Shown here piece by piece: positions 8,005-15,823 of a DNA stretch of 36,305 bases. The notes beneath the pieces are model-generated. The model saw only the letters and a list, made by a program, of their open reading frames with translations. It was not told the DNA's origin and did not search any database. Source of the stretch: an uncultured Pseudomonadota bacterium (GTDB taxonomy: Bacteria; Bdellovibrionota_B; Oligoflexia; Oligoflexales; CAIYRB01); contig CAIWTN010000207.1 of the NCBI GenBank assembly GCA_903915625.1, positions 1 through 36,305 on the forward strand, in the 5' to 3' direction. Each line of letters begins with the position of its first letter. The first letter of the stretch is position 1. The position numbers were made by a program, and so were the translations under genes.

Positions 8005-8037
8005 ATGCCCAGAGGACGCATCGCGTCGACTGGGCAT
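8005..8037 (-). terminator. Terminator between the thioesterase gene and recA
   Basis: ATGCCCAG (8005-8012) pairs with CTGGGCAT (8030-8037), with a second inner stem GACGC/GCGTC. On the minus strand the hairpin is followed by TTTTT, so it ends recA transcription 27 bases after the recA stop. On the plus strand it is followed by CTCTTT and may work weakly for the thioesterase gene. Confidence 0.8.
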
Positions 8038-8063
8038 CTCTTTAATCACCTAACTCGCCGAGA

Positions 8064-9251
8064 TTACTTACCAGCAGCGACTGCGCCTGGCTTCTTAGCG
8101 ACGAACTTAGCAGCACCGGTTGTGCCATTAGCAGCAACAGGTGCTGGGCTAGCCCCTGCAGCAGCTGCACCAGCGCGCGGCAAGTCCGCCTTGCTGTCTT
8201 TGGCGCTATCTTTGCCGGCTACTGCTTTTGCATCAGCGACATCACCGTCACCTTTGATGTTGTAAGCAGTGAGCACTTCCTGCTCAATCTTAGCAGCAAT
8301 CGTCGGATTTTGTTCGAGGAACTCCTTGGCATTCTCACGACCTTGACCTAGGCGCTCTTCTTTGTAAGCAAACCATGCACCAGTCTTAGCGATGATATTC
8401 TTAGCCACGGCCAAGTCGATCATGTCGCCAATGCGGGAAATCCCTGTACCAAACATGACATCAAATTCAGCGATCTTGAATGGTGCGGCGACTTTATTTT
8501 TCACCACTTTAATCTTCACGCGGCTACCGACAACCTCTTCACCCTGCTTCACCGAAGCAATGCGACGGATGTCCAAACGCACGCTGGAGTAGAACTTCAG
8601 CGCGTTACCACCGGTGGTGGTCTCAGGGTTACCGAACATGACACCAATTTTCATCCGCAGCTGGTTGATGAAGACCACCATAGTCTTCGACCGCGCAACA
8701 GATCCGGTCAATTTACGCAGCGCCTGCGACATCAGACGAGCTTGCAACCCGACATGGCTATCGCCCATCTCGCCTTCAATCTCAGCCTTAGGTGTCAGAG
8801 CAGCGACCGAGTCGATCACGATTACATCAACCGCATTGCTCTTTACCAACATGTCGACGATCTCAAGCGCCTGCTCACCAGTGTCAGGCTGCGAGACCAA
8901 AAGGTCCTCGAGCTTAACGCCGATACTCTTCGCATACGTAGTGTCCAAAGCATGCTCAGCATCGATGAACGCTGCTACGCCGCCGCGCTTTTGCGCCTCT
9001 GCTACTAAGTGCAAAGTCAGCGTCGTTTTACCGCTGGATTCTGGCCCAAAGATCTCCACGATCCGACCACGCGGTAAGCCGCCAATACCGAGAGCGATAT
9101 CAAGCGATAGAGCTCCTGTGGGTATGGTCTCTATGGGATCGTTGAGCGCATTTTTCTCGCCCAGACGCATGATAGCGCCCTTGCCGAACTGTTTCTCAAT
9201 CGAACCGACTGCCTGCTCAATCGCCTTACGGCTCTCATTACCTGCCAACAT
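8064..9251 (-). CDS. recA: Recombinase RecA with an unusual basic Ala/Lys tail
   Basis: RecA forms filaments on single-stranded DNA, drives strand exchange in repair and triggers LexA cleavage in the SOS response. The conserved core is complete: [10 protein letters not shown], Walker [27 protein letters not shown], the L1 loop [19 protein letters not shown] and the L2 loop [19 protein letters not shown]. At 395 residues it is about 40 longer than E. coli RecA. The extra length lies in a C-terminal tail (about residues 333-395) rich in Ala, Gly and Lys, ending [11 protein letters not shown]. The start has AAGGAGGA close upstream. The upstream EI24-like gene stops 11 bases before, and its TAA overlaps the recA ribosome site, so recA is probably cotranscribed with it. 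I did not find a clear LexA box. Confidence 0.98.
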   Translation of the reverse strand: MLAGNESRKAIEQAVGSIEKQFGKGAIMRLGEKNALNDPIETIPTGALSLDIALGIGGLPRGRIVEIFGPESSGKTTLTLHLVAEAQKRGGVAAFIDAEHALDTTYAKSIGVKLEDLLVSQPDTGEQALEIVDMLVKSNAVDVIVIDSVAALTPKAEIEGEMGDSHVGLQARLMSQALRKLTGSVARSKTMVVFINQLRMKIGVMFGNPETTTGGNALKFYSSVRLDIRRIASVKQGEEVVGSRVKIKVVKNKVAAPFKIAEFDVMFGTGISRIGDMIDLAVAKNIIAKTGAWFAYKEERLGQGRENAKEFLEQNPTIAAKIEQEVLTAYNIKGDGDVADAKAVAGKDSAKDSKADLPRAGAAAAGASPAPVAANGTTGAAKFVAKKPGAVAAGK

Positions 9252-9262
9252 CTACATCCTCC

Positions 9263-9998
9263 TTAGGAATATATCGAATTTAATTGCTTATCGCGCGCAA
9301 GCGCGTCGAGGTTTAAAAAAGTAGCTCCCGCCACCGCTAAAGGTAGCGTCAACATCTGAGTAAACGGAATTGCCAACCACAGGCCAAGGCCCATCACAGC
9401 CCATCCCTCGCGACGCGCTAAACGCAAGCGAGCTCTTAAGTGGCCAACCACGTCGTGCCATCGGATAGTCAAATAAATCCCACCCAGCCAAGAAGGCTGC
9501 CACCAGGCCGGACACTACATTGAGGCCGGGGATCAACAAAAGCAAGACGGAAAGAGTGAGGATCAAGACCACCTTTTTGCACTCTAACCACAGTATCCGG
9601 AGGGTGCCGCCAAACCCAGGTGCCGTCATCACAGTCCCGGTCACTTCGCGCTCCACCGCAGCCGAGATCAGTTCATAGACGGGTGATGCGGCGATACTCA
9701 TAATTAGGGCGCCGCCCACCAGGACCAGGATAACGCCGCTCAGGAGCAGCGAGGCCTGTGCCAGATAAAATAGACCGAGCATCGGCCAACTTAATGGCTT
9801 GGTAAATAATAAGGCCGCCGTCAGCTCAGGAGCATAGGTGATGATCAAACTGATCCCACCCACCACGCTAGCCAGCCCCCCAAGCCATGGCAAAGTCAGT
9901 AACCAAAAGTAGCGCGGGTTGGCTTTTAGCCACCGCACACCTTGGACGTAAGCTTTAAATCCGCGGCTTAAATCGCCAGCGGGTTTCAGTACCGACAT
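9263..9998 (-). pseudogene. EI24/CysZ-family membrane protein, frameshifted in this sequence
   Basis: Starting from ATG 9998 (MSVLKPAGDLSRGFKAYVQG) this encodes a multi-span membrane protein of the EI24/CysZ superfamily, whose CysZ members carry sulfate. Four or more hydrophobic segments are visible. The frame reads through FDYPMARRGWPLKSSLAF and then loses homology, running on to 9288. The family's C-terminal part, ARREGWAVMGLGLWLAIPF, continues in the next frame and stops at 9263. Removing one base near 9419 joins the two into a 244-residue protein of normal family length. Either the gene is recently broken or the base is a sequencing error. It is the first gene of the recA operon. Sulfate transport is not established for this member. 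Confidence 0.8.
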
Positions 9999-10157
9999 GG
10001 ATGCCTCTTGCCTACTCAACTTGGGACGCAGACAACAATACACAAAAACCCCCCGCATACCTAGCCTCTACCGTACAATTGTCTGGCGCCGACCCCGCAA
10101 CCCCCTGCCCCAAGCTAAGTCTATGGCCGTAGCTGCCGATAATTATTACGCGAAACT

Positions 10158-11471
10158 ATGCGTTACCCCTCCCCACATCGACTCAGACTTTGCCGGTCCG
10201 CCGTGACCTGCTTGGGCCTCCTCATGTGCCTGGGGGCCACCCCCGCTGCCGCCCCTGAACCTCAAGCCGAAACACCTAAGGCCGCCGCCCCCTACCCCGC
10301 CGGTCTCAGCATGCCCTGGCGCCTAATCGGCATCGATGCCGAAGTAGCAGCCGCAGCTAGGGCCGCCTTAACGGCAACGGCTAAAACTCTCGCAGCCAGC
10401 TGGTTAACCACGCCGCAATCTTTTACGGCAGCACTGCAGCGCACTAAACCAACCATCAACAACCGCCGCATTACGGATCAAATCAGCGCTGGCCAGCCCC
10501 AAAACAGTACCGGCGCACCAGCTCTAACATTGGAGCCTAGTTGGTGCTCGCTGATGAACCGTCACGTGTTTTTCGTCACCGTGACCGACACGCAGCTAAA
10601 TACAGTGCTGGGATCGGCACACGTAGCAATCGGAAGAGACGAATGGAAAAAATTACGTGGTACCGCAGCGCAAACCGCTTACCTAAACTCTAAGATCCCC
10701 GCTCTAGCAACTCAGGCGCTCACAGCCGCTGCTGGAGGTAGTAAACCAGCTTCGGATGCGATGCATGTCGCGTTCGCACTCGGCAAAGAAGTCACTCGCA
10801 AAAACGAGGGGAGCAGCCTCTGCCTCAACCAATTGCTAGAAGAAAAGCTCGGCACTCGCTACACGGTGGCACGAGCTCTCGGACATGATCACCTCGCTCT
10901 TGTGCGCGATTTACTTGGACAACTGCCAGCTCTGCGGCGGCCAACACGCACTCTCATATTAAATTGGAATCACGCTTCAGCCGCTGAATTCAAGCCGCAA
11001 GTTCCGGTGAATTTCACTCTCAATGCCAGTCTGGCCGAGACGGTTTATGGTAAACATATTCCTGTTGATTATAAAGACGACTGGACTTGCCAAGACAGCA
11101 GCAATAGCGGCATCAACTGTAGCGGCAGCGGCGAAGCCGCGCTGACAAAATTACTTGATGACGAAAGCAAAACCCTGCAGCTAAGCGATTGGCCACAAGT
11201 GGCACGACGTGACCGCGCCTGGGTTTATCTCGACCGTGGCCGCGCCTGGGGACTCAAGATGAACGACCGCATGGTTGCCGAAATAGATGGTCAACAAGTC
11301 AAAGGGCACGTTGTGCACTTTTTTGGACCAGAGGCTAAACTAAAATCACCACGGGGATTCGCCATCAACGAAGGAGCCGTCCTTTATATCCGCCTCAATC
11401 AGAAACTACCGACGCTTGGCACTACGTTCCGTTTCGACCCGCGGACATTCCCGACGAAGTATCCTCCGTGA
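10158..11471 (+). CDS. Exported protein of unknown function
   Basis: This encodes 437 residues with a clear signal peptide: several Arg in the first 13 residues, the hydrophobic run CLGLLMCLGATPAAA, and an Ala/Pro-rich linker. The mature part is Ala-rich, with several Cys (WCSLMN, SLCLNQ, WTCQDS, INCSGS) that may form disulfides. The C-terminal part (AWVYLDRGRAWGLKMNDRMVAEIDGQQVKGHVV...VLYIRL) looks like a small beta-barrel domain of the 'GLKxGDR' type seen in envelope proteins such as FlgT. That comparison is only a pattern impression. No lipobox is present. It is transcribed divergently from the EI24/recA operon and borders the accessory region. The function is not recognised. Confidence 0.75.
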   Translation: MRYPSPHRLRLCRSAVTCLGLLMCLGATPAAAPEPQAETPKAAAPYPAGLSMPWRLIGIDAEVAAAARAALTATAKTLAASWLTTPQSFTAALQRTKPTINNRRITDQISAGQPQNSTGAPALTLEPSWCSLMNRHVFFVTVTDTQLNTVLGSAHVAIGRDEWKKLRGTAAQTAYLNSKIPALATQALTAAAGGSKPASDAMHVAFALGKEVTRKNEGSSLCLNQLLEEKLGTRYTVARALGHDHLALVRDLLGQLPALRRPTRTLILNWNHASAAEFKPQVPVNFTLNASLAETVYGKHIPVDYKDDWTCQDSSNSGINCSGSGEAALTKLLDDESKTLQLSDWPQVARRDRAWVYLDRGRAWGLKMNDRMVAEIDGQQVKGHVVHFFGPEAKLKSPRGFAINEGAVLYIRLNQKLPTLGTTFRFDPRTFPTKYPP

Positions 11472-11508
11472 GACATGCGAGCTGAGTCGCGGATCCTCCA
11501 TCAGCTAA

Positions 11509-11612
11509 GGGGTCGGGCACTGGCGCTAAGCTACTGAAAGTCTATGTACTATTGTAGCCATGTTTTGTGGTGTTCTAATGGTGTCGATGAGTTGCTCGAA
11601 GTGCCCGACCCC
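11509..11612 (+). repeat. Element copy A: 104-bp repeat with perfect 13-bp terminal inverted repeats
   Basis: The ends GGGGTCGGGCACT (11509-11521) and AGTGCCCGACCCC (11600-11612) are perfect complements. The interior (GGCGCTAAGCTACTGAAA ... TCTAATGGTGTCGATGAGTT) recurs in copy B at roughly 80% identity, including both ends. It has no coding capacity. Architecture and size fit a small non-autonomous element (MITE-like) or a RAYT-associated REP-type element. No transposase is visible in the window. It abuts the truncated 3' end of a tail-fibre-like gene. Confidence 0.85.
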
Positions 11613-11892
11613 AAGAAGCATGTAAACCGTCCCGTTGGCAAGGCAGGTCCAGCCCGTAGTTCCGTTGGGCTTGGTTTGTTGGACCGCGCCAGAGGCTAAA
11701 TCACACCCGCCTCCGAGCACTTGCTTGCCAGCTGAACAAGAGACAGAACATATATTGCTCGACGGACAAGTGGCCACGACCTGTTCGTAGCCCATTGCTA
11801 TCGATCCAGTGCCAACATCCAGAGCCGCAGTTGGCGCCGTAGAACCGATCCCGACGTTGCCGAAAAGTCAGATACATGTCGTTGGACGCCAT
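11613..11892 (-). pseudogene. Remnant of a tail-fibre-like gene (GNVGIG / Cys-rich C-terminal domain)
   Basis: On the minus strand one frame reads GNVGIGSTAPTAALDVGTGS then GYEQVVATCPSSNICSVSCS, GKQVLGGGCDLAS and PNGTTGWTCLANGTVYMLL. The GNVGIG..AP.A.LDV motif is a hallmark of phage tail-fibre and long bacterial surface proteins. The Cys-rich GYE..TATC/GGGC/WTC block is a C-terminal domain found on such proteins. Just upstream, NDMYLTF continues the pattern in another frame, so a frameshift lies near 11862. The gene is cut at its 3' end by element A, which supplies the last codons, and it lacks its main N-terminal body. I call it a dead fragment. The short open frame at 11526-11795 is not a functional gene. 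Confidence 0.7.
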
Positions 11893-11937
11893 GGCTCACG
11901 ATTGCTAAAGACACCGCGATGACTACCGGAGGATTTC

Positions 11938-12285
11938 ATGACTCAAGTGGCGCACCATGTCGGAGTCATGCGCAGCGGCAAGGCAGTACAGGCACCGATC
12001 TTCAGCGATGAGCCGAAGCCAGAATTACCAGCGGCGTGCGCGTTATTCACCCCGGCCGATCACTTTGATGCACACGCGGTGTTCGAGTCTCTAATCTCAA
12101 GGGAACTAAGCCGCGGTGCAACGGACACCCGTGCATTGCTCACGTATGATCAAATGAGCACTGCCCACAAGTCCGAGCTAGATGCGGACTGGCTGAAGTC
12201 CGAGCGCTTAGCCCTTGGTCTGGCGACGATTTTTGCAATCCTTAATCATGGCAAGGGTCTTGCTGATCGTATCTTCCAAGATTAG
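11938..12285 (+). CDS. Hypothetical protein between the two repeat elements
   Basis: This encodes 115 residues with an excellent ribosome site (CGGAGGA six bases before the ATG), the best argument that it is or was translated. The protein is soluble and acidic, mostly helical in the second half (HFDAHAVFESLISRELSRGA, DADWLKSERLALGLATIFAI), with no signal peptide. I do not recognise a family. It lies inside the interval bounded by repeat elements A and B. Its last 78 bases overlap antisense with the convergent gene ending at 12208, which is unusually long for real neighbours, so the C-terminal end of one of the two may be disrupted. Confidence 0.6.
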   Translation: MTQVAHHVGVMRSGKAVQAPIFSDEPKPELPAACALFTPADHFDAHAVFESLISRELSRGATDTRALLTYDQMSTAHKSELDADWLKSERLALGLATIFAILNHGKGLADRIFQD

Positions 12286-12657
12286 ATGCCAATCAGGAGC
12301 GAGTAGTTGGTTGCAGGAAATGTTGGGATCGGCATCACCATCCGCAAGGAAATAAACTGTCGTTCGTCCTGGCACGAACCGGTTTACATACCGATCTGAT
12401 TCGAACGTGATGATATGATAGGCCGGGTCGCGCCGGACAAAGTCCAAGAGAATATCGGCCTTCTCGCTGTCAAATCCACCCAATATGGTGTCAGGCTCCA
12501 GGCCGAGGTGCAGCAGTTCCTGCCAGAGATATAACCTTCCGGTCCGCTCGGCAAATGCAACGCCGTCGGTGTAGAGATCGGGGGTTGGCTTGGCGCTGGC
12601 TCCCACTTCAAAAACCCTCACAGTATAGAACCTAGTCTCATGGACTCCTTTCGGCAC
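12208..12657 (-). CDS. Hypothetical protein between the repeat elements
   Basis: From GTG 12657 this is 149 residues. The protein reads like a real alpha/beta domain: FYTVRVFEVGAS, RLYLWQELLHLGLEPDTIL, KADILLDFVRRDPAYHIITF, GRTTVYFLADGDADP and a helical end. It has no signal peptide or membrane segment, and I recognise no family. No Shine-Dalgarno sequence precedes the GTG; another GTG at about 12621 is possible. It overlaps the 3' end of the convergent 115-residue gene by 78 bases, and its 5' end lies close to element B. Both unknown genes may have arrived together as cargo. Confidence 0.55.
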   Translation of the reverse strand: MPKGVHETRFYTVRVFEVGASAKPTPDLYTDGVAFAERTGRLYLWQELLHLGLEPDTILGGFDSEKADILLDFVRRDPAYHIITFESDRYVNRFVPGRTTVYFLADGDADPNISCNQLLAPDWHLILEDTISKTLAMIKDCKNRRQTKG

Positions 12658-12686
12658 AATCCCAAGTATGCTTGAGAGCTAGGGGG

Positions 12687-12789
12687 GGGGCGGGCACTGG
12701 CGCTAAGCTAATGAAAGCCTTAGATCTTTTGTAGTCAGGTTTTGTGGTCTTCTAATGGTGTCAATGAGTTGCTAGCAGTGCCCCGCCCC
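12687..12789 (+). repeat. Element copy B: ~103-bp repeat related to copy A
   Basis: This copy is in the same orientation as copy A, 1178 bases downstream. Its left end GGGGCGGGCACTG and right end CAGTGCCCCGCCCC are inverted repeats with one base of difference. The interior shares CTGGCGCTAAGCTA, ATGAAAG, GTTTTGTGGT, TTCTAATGGTGTC and ATGAGTTGCT with A. A run of nine G precedes it (12682-12690). It lies 16 bases from the stop codon of a second tail-fibre-like remnant. Confidence 0.85.
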
Positions 12790-12805
12790 AGGAAGTAACG
12801 TTCAG

Positions 12806-13048
12806 CTAATCACGGCAGAATTGCTCACTTGCATGGTCTAAGCAGACGATATCTTTCAATGCTCTTACTTCGTCTTTTAGTTTCTTGTTCTCTGCATCAA
12901 GGATTTTTATCGCTTCAATCATTGGCGCTATCAACGAGGAATGGGACACTGACTTAGTTTTTTCGCTATCGTTAGCGGTCATTACAGCTTCAGGAAATAC
13001 TCGCTCTACCTCCCCTGTTATCCATTTCGTCTGTTCGTCAACAAGTTC
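12806..13048 (-). pseudogene. Remnant of a peptidase S74-type tail-fibre chaperone domain
   Basis: An 80-codon open stretch without a proper start ends at TAG (12806-12808). It reads GEVERVFPEAVMTANDSEKT, then SVSHSSLIAPMIEAIKILDA and a coiled-coil end ENKKLKDEVRALKDIVC. This is the pattern of the intramolecular chaperone domain (peptidase S74), whose core is QEVE..FPE.V ... V.Y..L...L.EAI..L...N..L. That domain sits at the C-terminus of phage tail fibres and some surface proteins. A stop (13049-13051) closes the frame immediately upstream, and the usual S.R.LKKNI part is missing, so this is a fragment. It is on the same strand as the other fibre remnant and likewise ends beside a copy of the repeat element. 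Confidence 0.7.
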
Positions 13049-13849
13049 CTAAAACTTTAGGAAAAAAGGCAATAATCCAATATTATTGGTATTCATGAGA
13101 CCGTTTTTTTTGCGAAGGAAAACTCGATCCTTAGGTAAACAAGAAAATACAGTCGTTACGGGCTCATGCGAAGTCCGCACGGTGGGTTCGATGGCATCGA
13201 GTACTCCATCCCAGGACACTATACGAACAGCCGACGGAACGGAACACCACCGGATCGTAATGTAGCTGGGTCAACTCATTGGAGCCATTCGCACGAATCC
13301 CTTTACCTGATCGAGTCGTACGCACTTTCCTTCCCAGATGAAAGCTCGACTTGGTCAGTTCACGGCATATCCGAGACTCGCATTAGTAAGGCTGAAGATG
13401 GTAGCAATAATTGGTTGTGGAACCAGACATAAAGATCAATCATCCATTTCAAACATGCGAGCCTCTTGGTTTTACACCAGGTGCAACGGCTTAGGCGTTT
13501 AAGGTTATCTTGAACCATTGCGCAGGTATGCCTAGTCGCTGCCGCGTGGCATGGAAATTACACAGGATCACTCTCGCCTGGTCTTTGGCGGACATCTGCA
13601 AGTGACTGTTCATTTTACTTGACGCATTTTAGCGGGCTTCAAACTGAGCATTTATTGCGCCAAAAACACAGTCGACCGATTTTTTCATCCCACCCAAAAG
13701 TTAACGCAGTAGTTTTGATCTCTGGCGACATGGCCGGTTATCTATTTTCCATCGACAATAGCGATCGCGATTCACCCAAAAAAAGCCGTGATAAATAAAT
13801 GCTGTCAGTGCTGTTTAACCGCAATTTATGTTTGCGTTGGAGCTGCCTT
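13049..13849. other. Gene-poor accessory DNA
   Basis: About 800 bases lack a convincing gene. An 88-codon open frame on the plus strand (13166-13432) and a 40-codon frame on the minus strand (13491-13613) have no ribosome site or recognisable protein. I see no transposase, tRNA or repeat here. AT-rich stretches at 13085-13115 and 13775-13800 may carry promoter elements, the latter for the HNH gene. The region looks like decayed or non-coding accessory DNA. Confidence 0.5.
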
Positions 13850-14845
13850 ATGATGACTTTCCGCGAGCAGTTACTTCAGTTAATCGCCGAAGCTCAAAAA
13901 ATCCACCGGGAAGAAAAATCCCTGACGATGCGATCACTGAAAGTCATTGGCGAGCTCGAGCTTCGCCGAGCTGCTCCTAGCTGCGGCATGTCGGTAGAAA
14001 AATTTGCGCGTCATATAGCCTTAACCAAAGATCAGTACCTAAAGAGATCAGCGGCATCTCGCACTCTTAGATTCATACCAGAAGCAAAGCCTTTGCTCGA
14101 AGCGGGCGAGATCTCGCTGTCTCATTTGGCTCTGATTTCTGCCAAGATCACGCGAGCTAATCGCAAGGTCGTACTGGAAAATATTAAGGGTAAGAGCCTC
14201 CGAGAGGCTAAACTTTTTATATCTCGCGTCACTCCAGATGGTGAGCTGCTGCCTCAAGAAGAGATCTGTGAGTTAAAGCTCACGCTGACTAAGCCACAAT
14301 TCGCCTTGTTCGAGAGGGCGCGTGAAGTTTTAGCTGCGGCTGGCTCCGTCCCAACCGATGCTGAGATTTTTATGAAAGCCGTGGTCGACCTGCTCACCAA
14401 GAGAGACCCGATGCGTAAGGCCGAGCGCGCTGCCGCGCGGCATGGACATCGTGATGATGATCTGAGGAGCAGGAACAACGCTATCGAGAACACTGTCGAG
14501 AACAATAGTGCCGCAGAGACGCCCCCAAAGGAGGGACCCACTATCGCTGCGACGCGGCAGCAACAAAACACCGCAGGTAGATATATACCCGCTGCCGTGC
14601 GGCATCAGGTCTGGCTGCGAGATCAGGGGCAATGTATGCATATGCATCCCGATGGATCCCGCTGCCAAGAGAGGATGATGATCGAGTTGGATCATATCGA
14701 TTTATATTGTCGCGGCGGCGAGCATTCCGCGAGCAATTTGCAACTGAAGTGCAGACTTCATAACCACTTTGCTGCAGCGGCAGCATTGGGGAACGAGTGG
14801 TATCGACAGAGGTTGGAGTTTGTAAATTCGGTTCGAGATTCTTAG
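13850..14845 (+). CDS. HNH endonuclease-domain protein with DUF222-like N-terminus
   Basis: From ATG 13850 (GGAG seven bases upstream) this is 331 residues. The N-terminal ~190 residues are helical (TMRSLKVIGELELRRAAP..., ISLSHLALISAKITRANR), resembling the helical region found before HNH domains in DUF222-like proteins. A low-complexity linker follows. The C-terminal HNH domain begins RYIPAAVRHQVWLRDQGQCM and carries IELDHIDLYCRGGEHSASNL (Asp281-His282) and CRLHNHFAA, the beta-beta-alpha metal fold. A Cys pair (CM..., RC) may bind a structural zinc. Such proteins often occur in several copies per genome, and some sit within mobile DNA. This one borders the accessory region. The target DNA and role (defence, homing or other) cannot be told from the sequence. 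Confidence 0.85.
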   Translation: MMTFREQLLQLIAEAQKIHREEKSLTMRSLKVIGELELRRAAPSCGMSVEKFARHIALTKDQYLKRSAASRTLRFIPEAKPLLEAGEISLSHLALISAKITRANRKVVLENIKGKSLREAKLFISRVTPDGELLPQEEICELKLTLTKPQFALFERAREVLAAAGSVPTDAEIFMKAVVDLLTKRDPMRKAERAAARHGHRDDDLRSRNNAIENTVENNSAAETPPKEGPTIAATRQQQNTAGRYIPAAVRHQVWLRDQGQCMHMHPDGSRCQERMMIELDHIDLYCRGGEHSASNLQLKCRLHNHFAAAAALGNEWYRQRLEFVNSVRDS

Positions 14846-14953
14846 AGCCCTGCCTGGCAGTCAAGAACCTTGCCAGTTATAATTACTCGCAAAAGCTCGC
14901 CGGCGCGGTTGATAGCCAACCATCTCCAGGAGATTTTCGGTAGATCTCGCTCT

Positions 14954-15823
14954 TCAAGAATTCCCAAGTGCCCGCGGAGCCCGTGAACGGCCAACAAATC
15001 CGGCGAGTACTACAATCGTGATCATGTAGGGCAGAATTTGAATAAACTGTACCGGCACTTTGCCGAACCCGTCCATTTGAATTCCCTGTAGTCGCATCTG
15101 CACGGCATCAGCAAGACCGAAAAACAAACACGCAAAAAGTACAGGCAATGGCCGCCATTTCCCGAGAATCAGAGCTGCCAACGCAATAAATCCGCGACCT
15201 GAGGTCATGTTGCGGGAGTATGCTGAGGACAAAAAGATCGATAAAGTCGCGCCCCCTACCCCAGCAAGAAATCCTGCTGTAAGTACCGAGGCCCATCTGA
15301 TCCTCCGCACATTCACTCCAGCCGCTGCTAGAGCCGATGGATGTTCACCAGCAAACTGCAGCCATAGACCGCCGCGGGTATGCGACAGAAAGCTCCAGAT
15401 CACTAGGGGCAAAAATACGGCCAGCACCATAGGTGCCACAGAGAATCGCTCAGCCAAACTAATGGCCGGTGTTGATCCAGTCACATCGTAAAGTATCTTC
15501 GCGACGAACGGCGGAATCCCAAATGCCAGCATATTAATACCGGTGCCGGCGACAATTTGATTCGCCTTAAGCGGCAACACAGCAACGCCGTAAAGAGCTG
15601 CCAACAAAACTCCGGCTAAACCGCCGCCGATTAAACCAACCCACGGCGATCCGGTAGAAAGCGTGACCACTGCTGCGGCAAAGGCACCGACCACCATCTT
15701 GCCTTCCAGCGCAATATTAATCACACCACTGCGCTCACTGATCAGCCCGCCCATCGCCGCAAAAATGAGCGGGGTCGAGAGTCGCAGGGTCGCTGCAGCT
15801 AAATCTAATAAATATTCAAGCAT
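14954..15823 (-). CDS. BMP-family ABC importer, second permease (NupQ-like)
   Basis: This 289-residue inner-membrane permease belongs to the BPD_transp_2 / simple-sugar-type family, the shorter of the two permeases that pair with BMP binding proteins (NupQ/YufQ, RnsD). About eight hydrophobic segments are visible. The family signature near the N-terminus is clear: TPLIFAAMGGLISERSGVIN then IALEGKM. LSGRG-like TSGRGFIALAALILGKWRP precedes the last two segments. It is the last gene of the four-gene operon and overlaps the preceding permease gene by eight bases, implying translational coupling. The substrate is inferred from operon type as nucleosides. Confidence 0.93.
   Translation of the reverse strand: MLEYLLDLAAATLRLSTPLIFAAMGGLISERSGVINIALEGKMVVGAFAAAVVTLSTGSPWVGLIGGGLAGVLLAALYGVAVLPLKANQIVAGTGINMLAFGIPPFVAKILYDVTGSTPAISLAERFSVAPMVLAVFLPLVIWSFLSHTRGGLWLQFAGEHPSALAAAGVNVRRIRWASVLTAGFLAGVGGATLSIFLSSAYSRNMTSGRGFIALAALILGKWRPLPVLFACLFFGLADAVQMRLQGIQMDGFGKVPVQFIQILPYMITIVVLAGFVGRSRAPRALGNS

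Noticed and set aside
8614-9324. 236-codon open frame antisense to recA
   Set aside because: It is a shadow of the strongly conserved recA frame, with no ribosome site or recognisable protein.
9415-9425. Programmed frameshifting in the EI24-like gene
   Set aside because: There is no slippery heptamer, stop codon or stimulatory structure at the junction; mutation or sequencing error is simpler.
11509-12789. The repeat pair as integron attC sites framing a gene cassette
   Set aside because: Size, foldback and direct orientation fit, but the required GTTRRRY/RYYYAAC core sites are absent from both ends and no integrase is visible.
13166-13432. 88-codon open frame in the gene-poor region
   Set aside because: There is no ribosome site, no recognisable motif and no continuing partner; it is not long enough to stand alone.
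13491-13613. 40-codon minus-strand frame starting MNSHLQMSAKDQARV
   Set aside because: It reads like a possible gene start, but it is too short and has no good ribosome site or known match. It may be the start of a decayed gene.
14854-14876. CTGGCA/TGCCAG hairpin after the HNH gene
   Set aside because: It is only six base pairs with no T-run; too weak to call a terminator.
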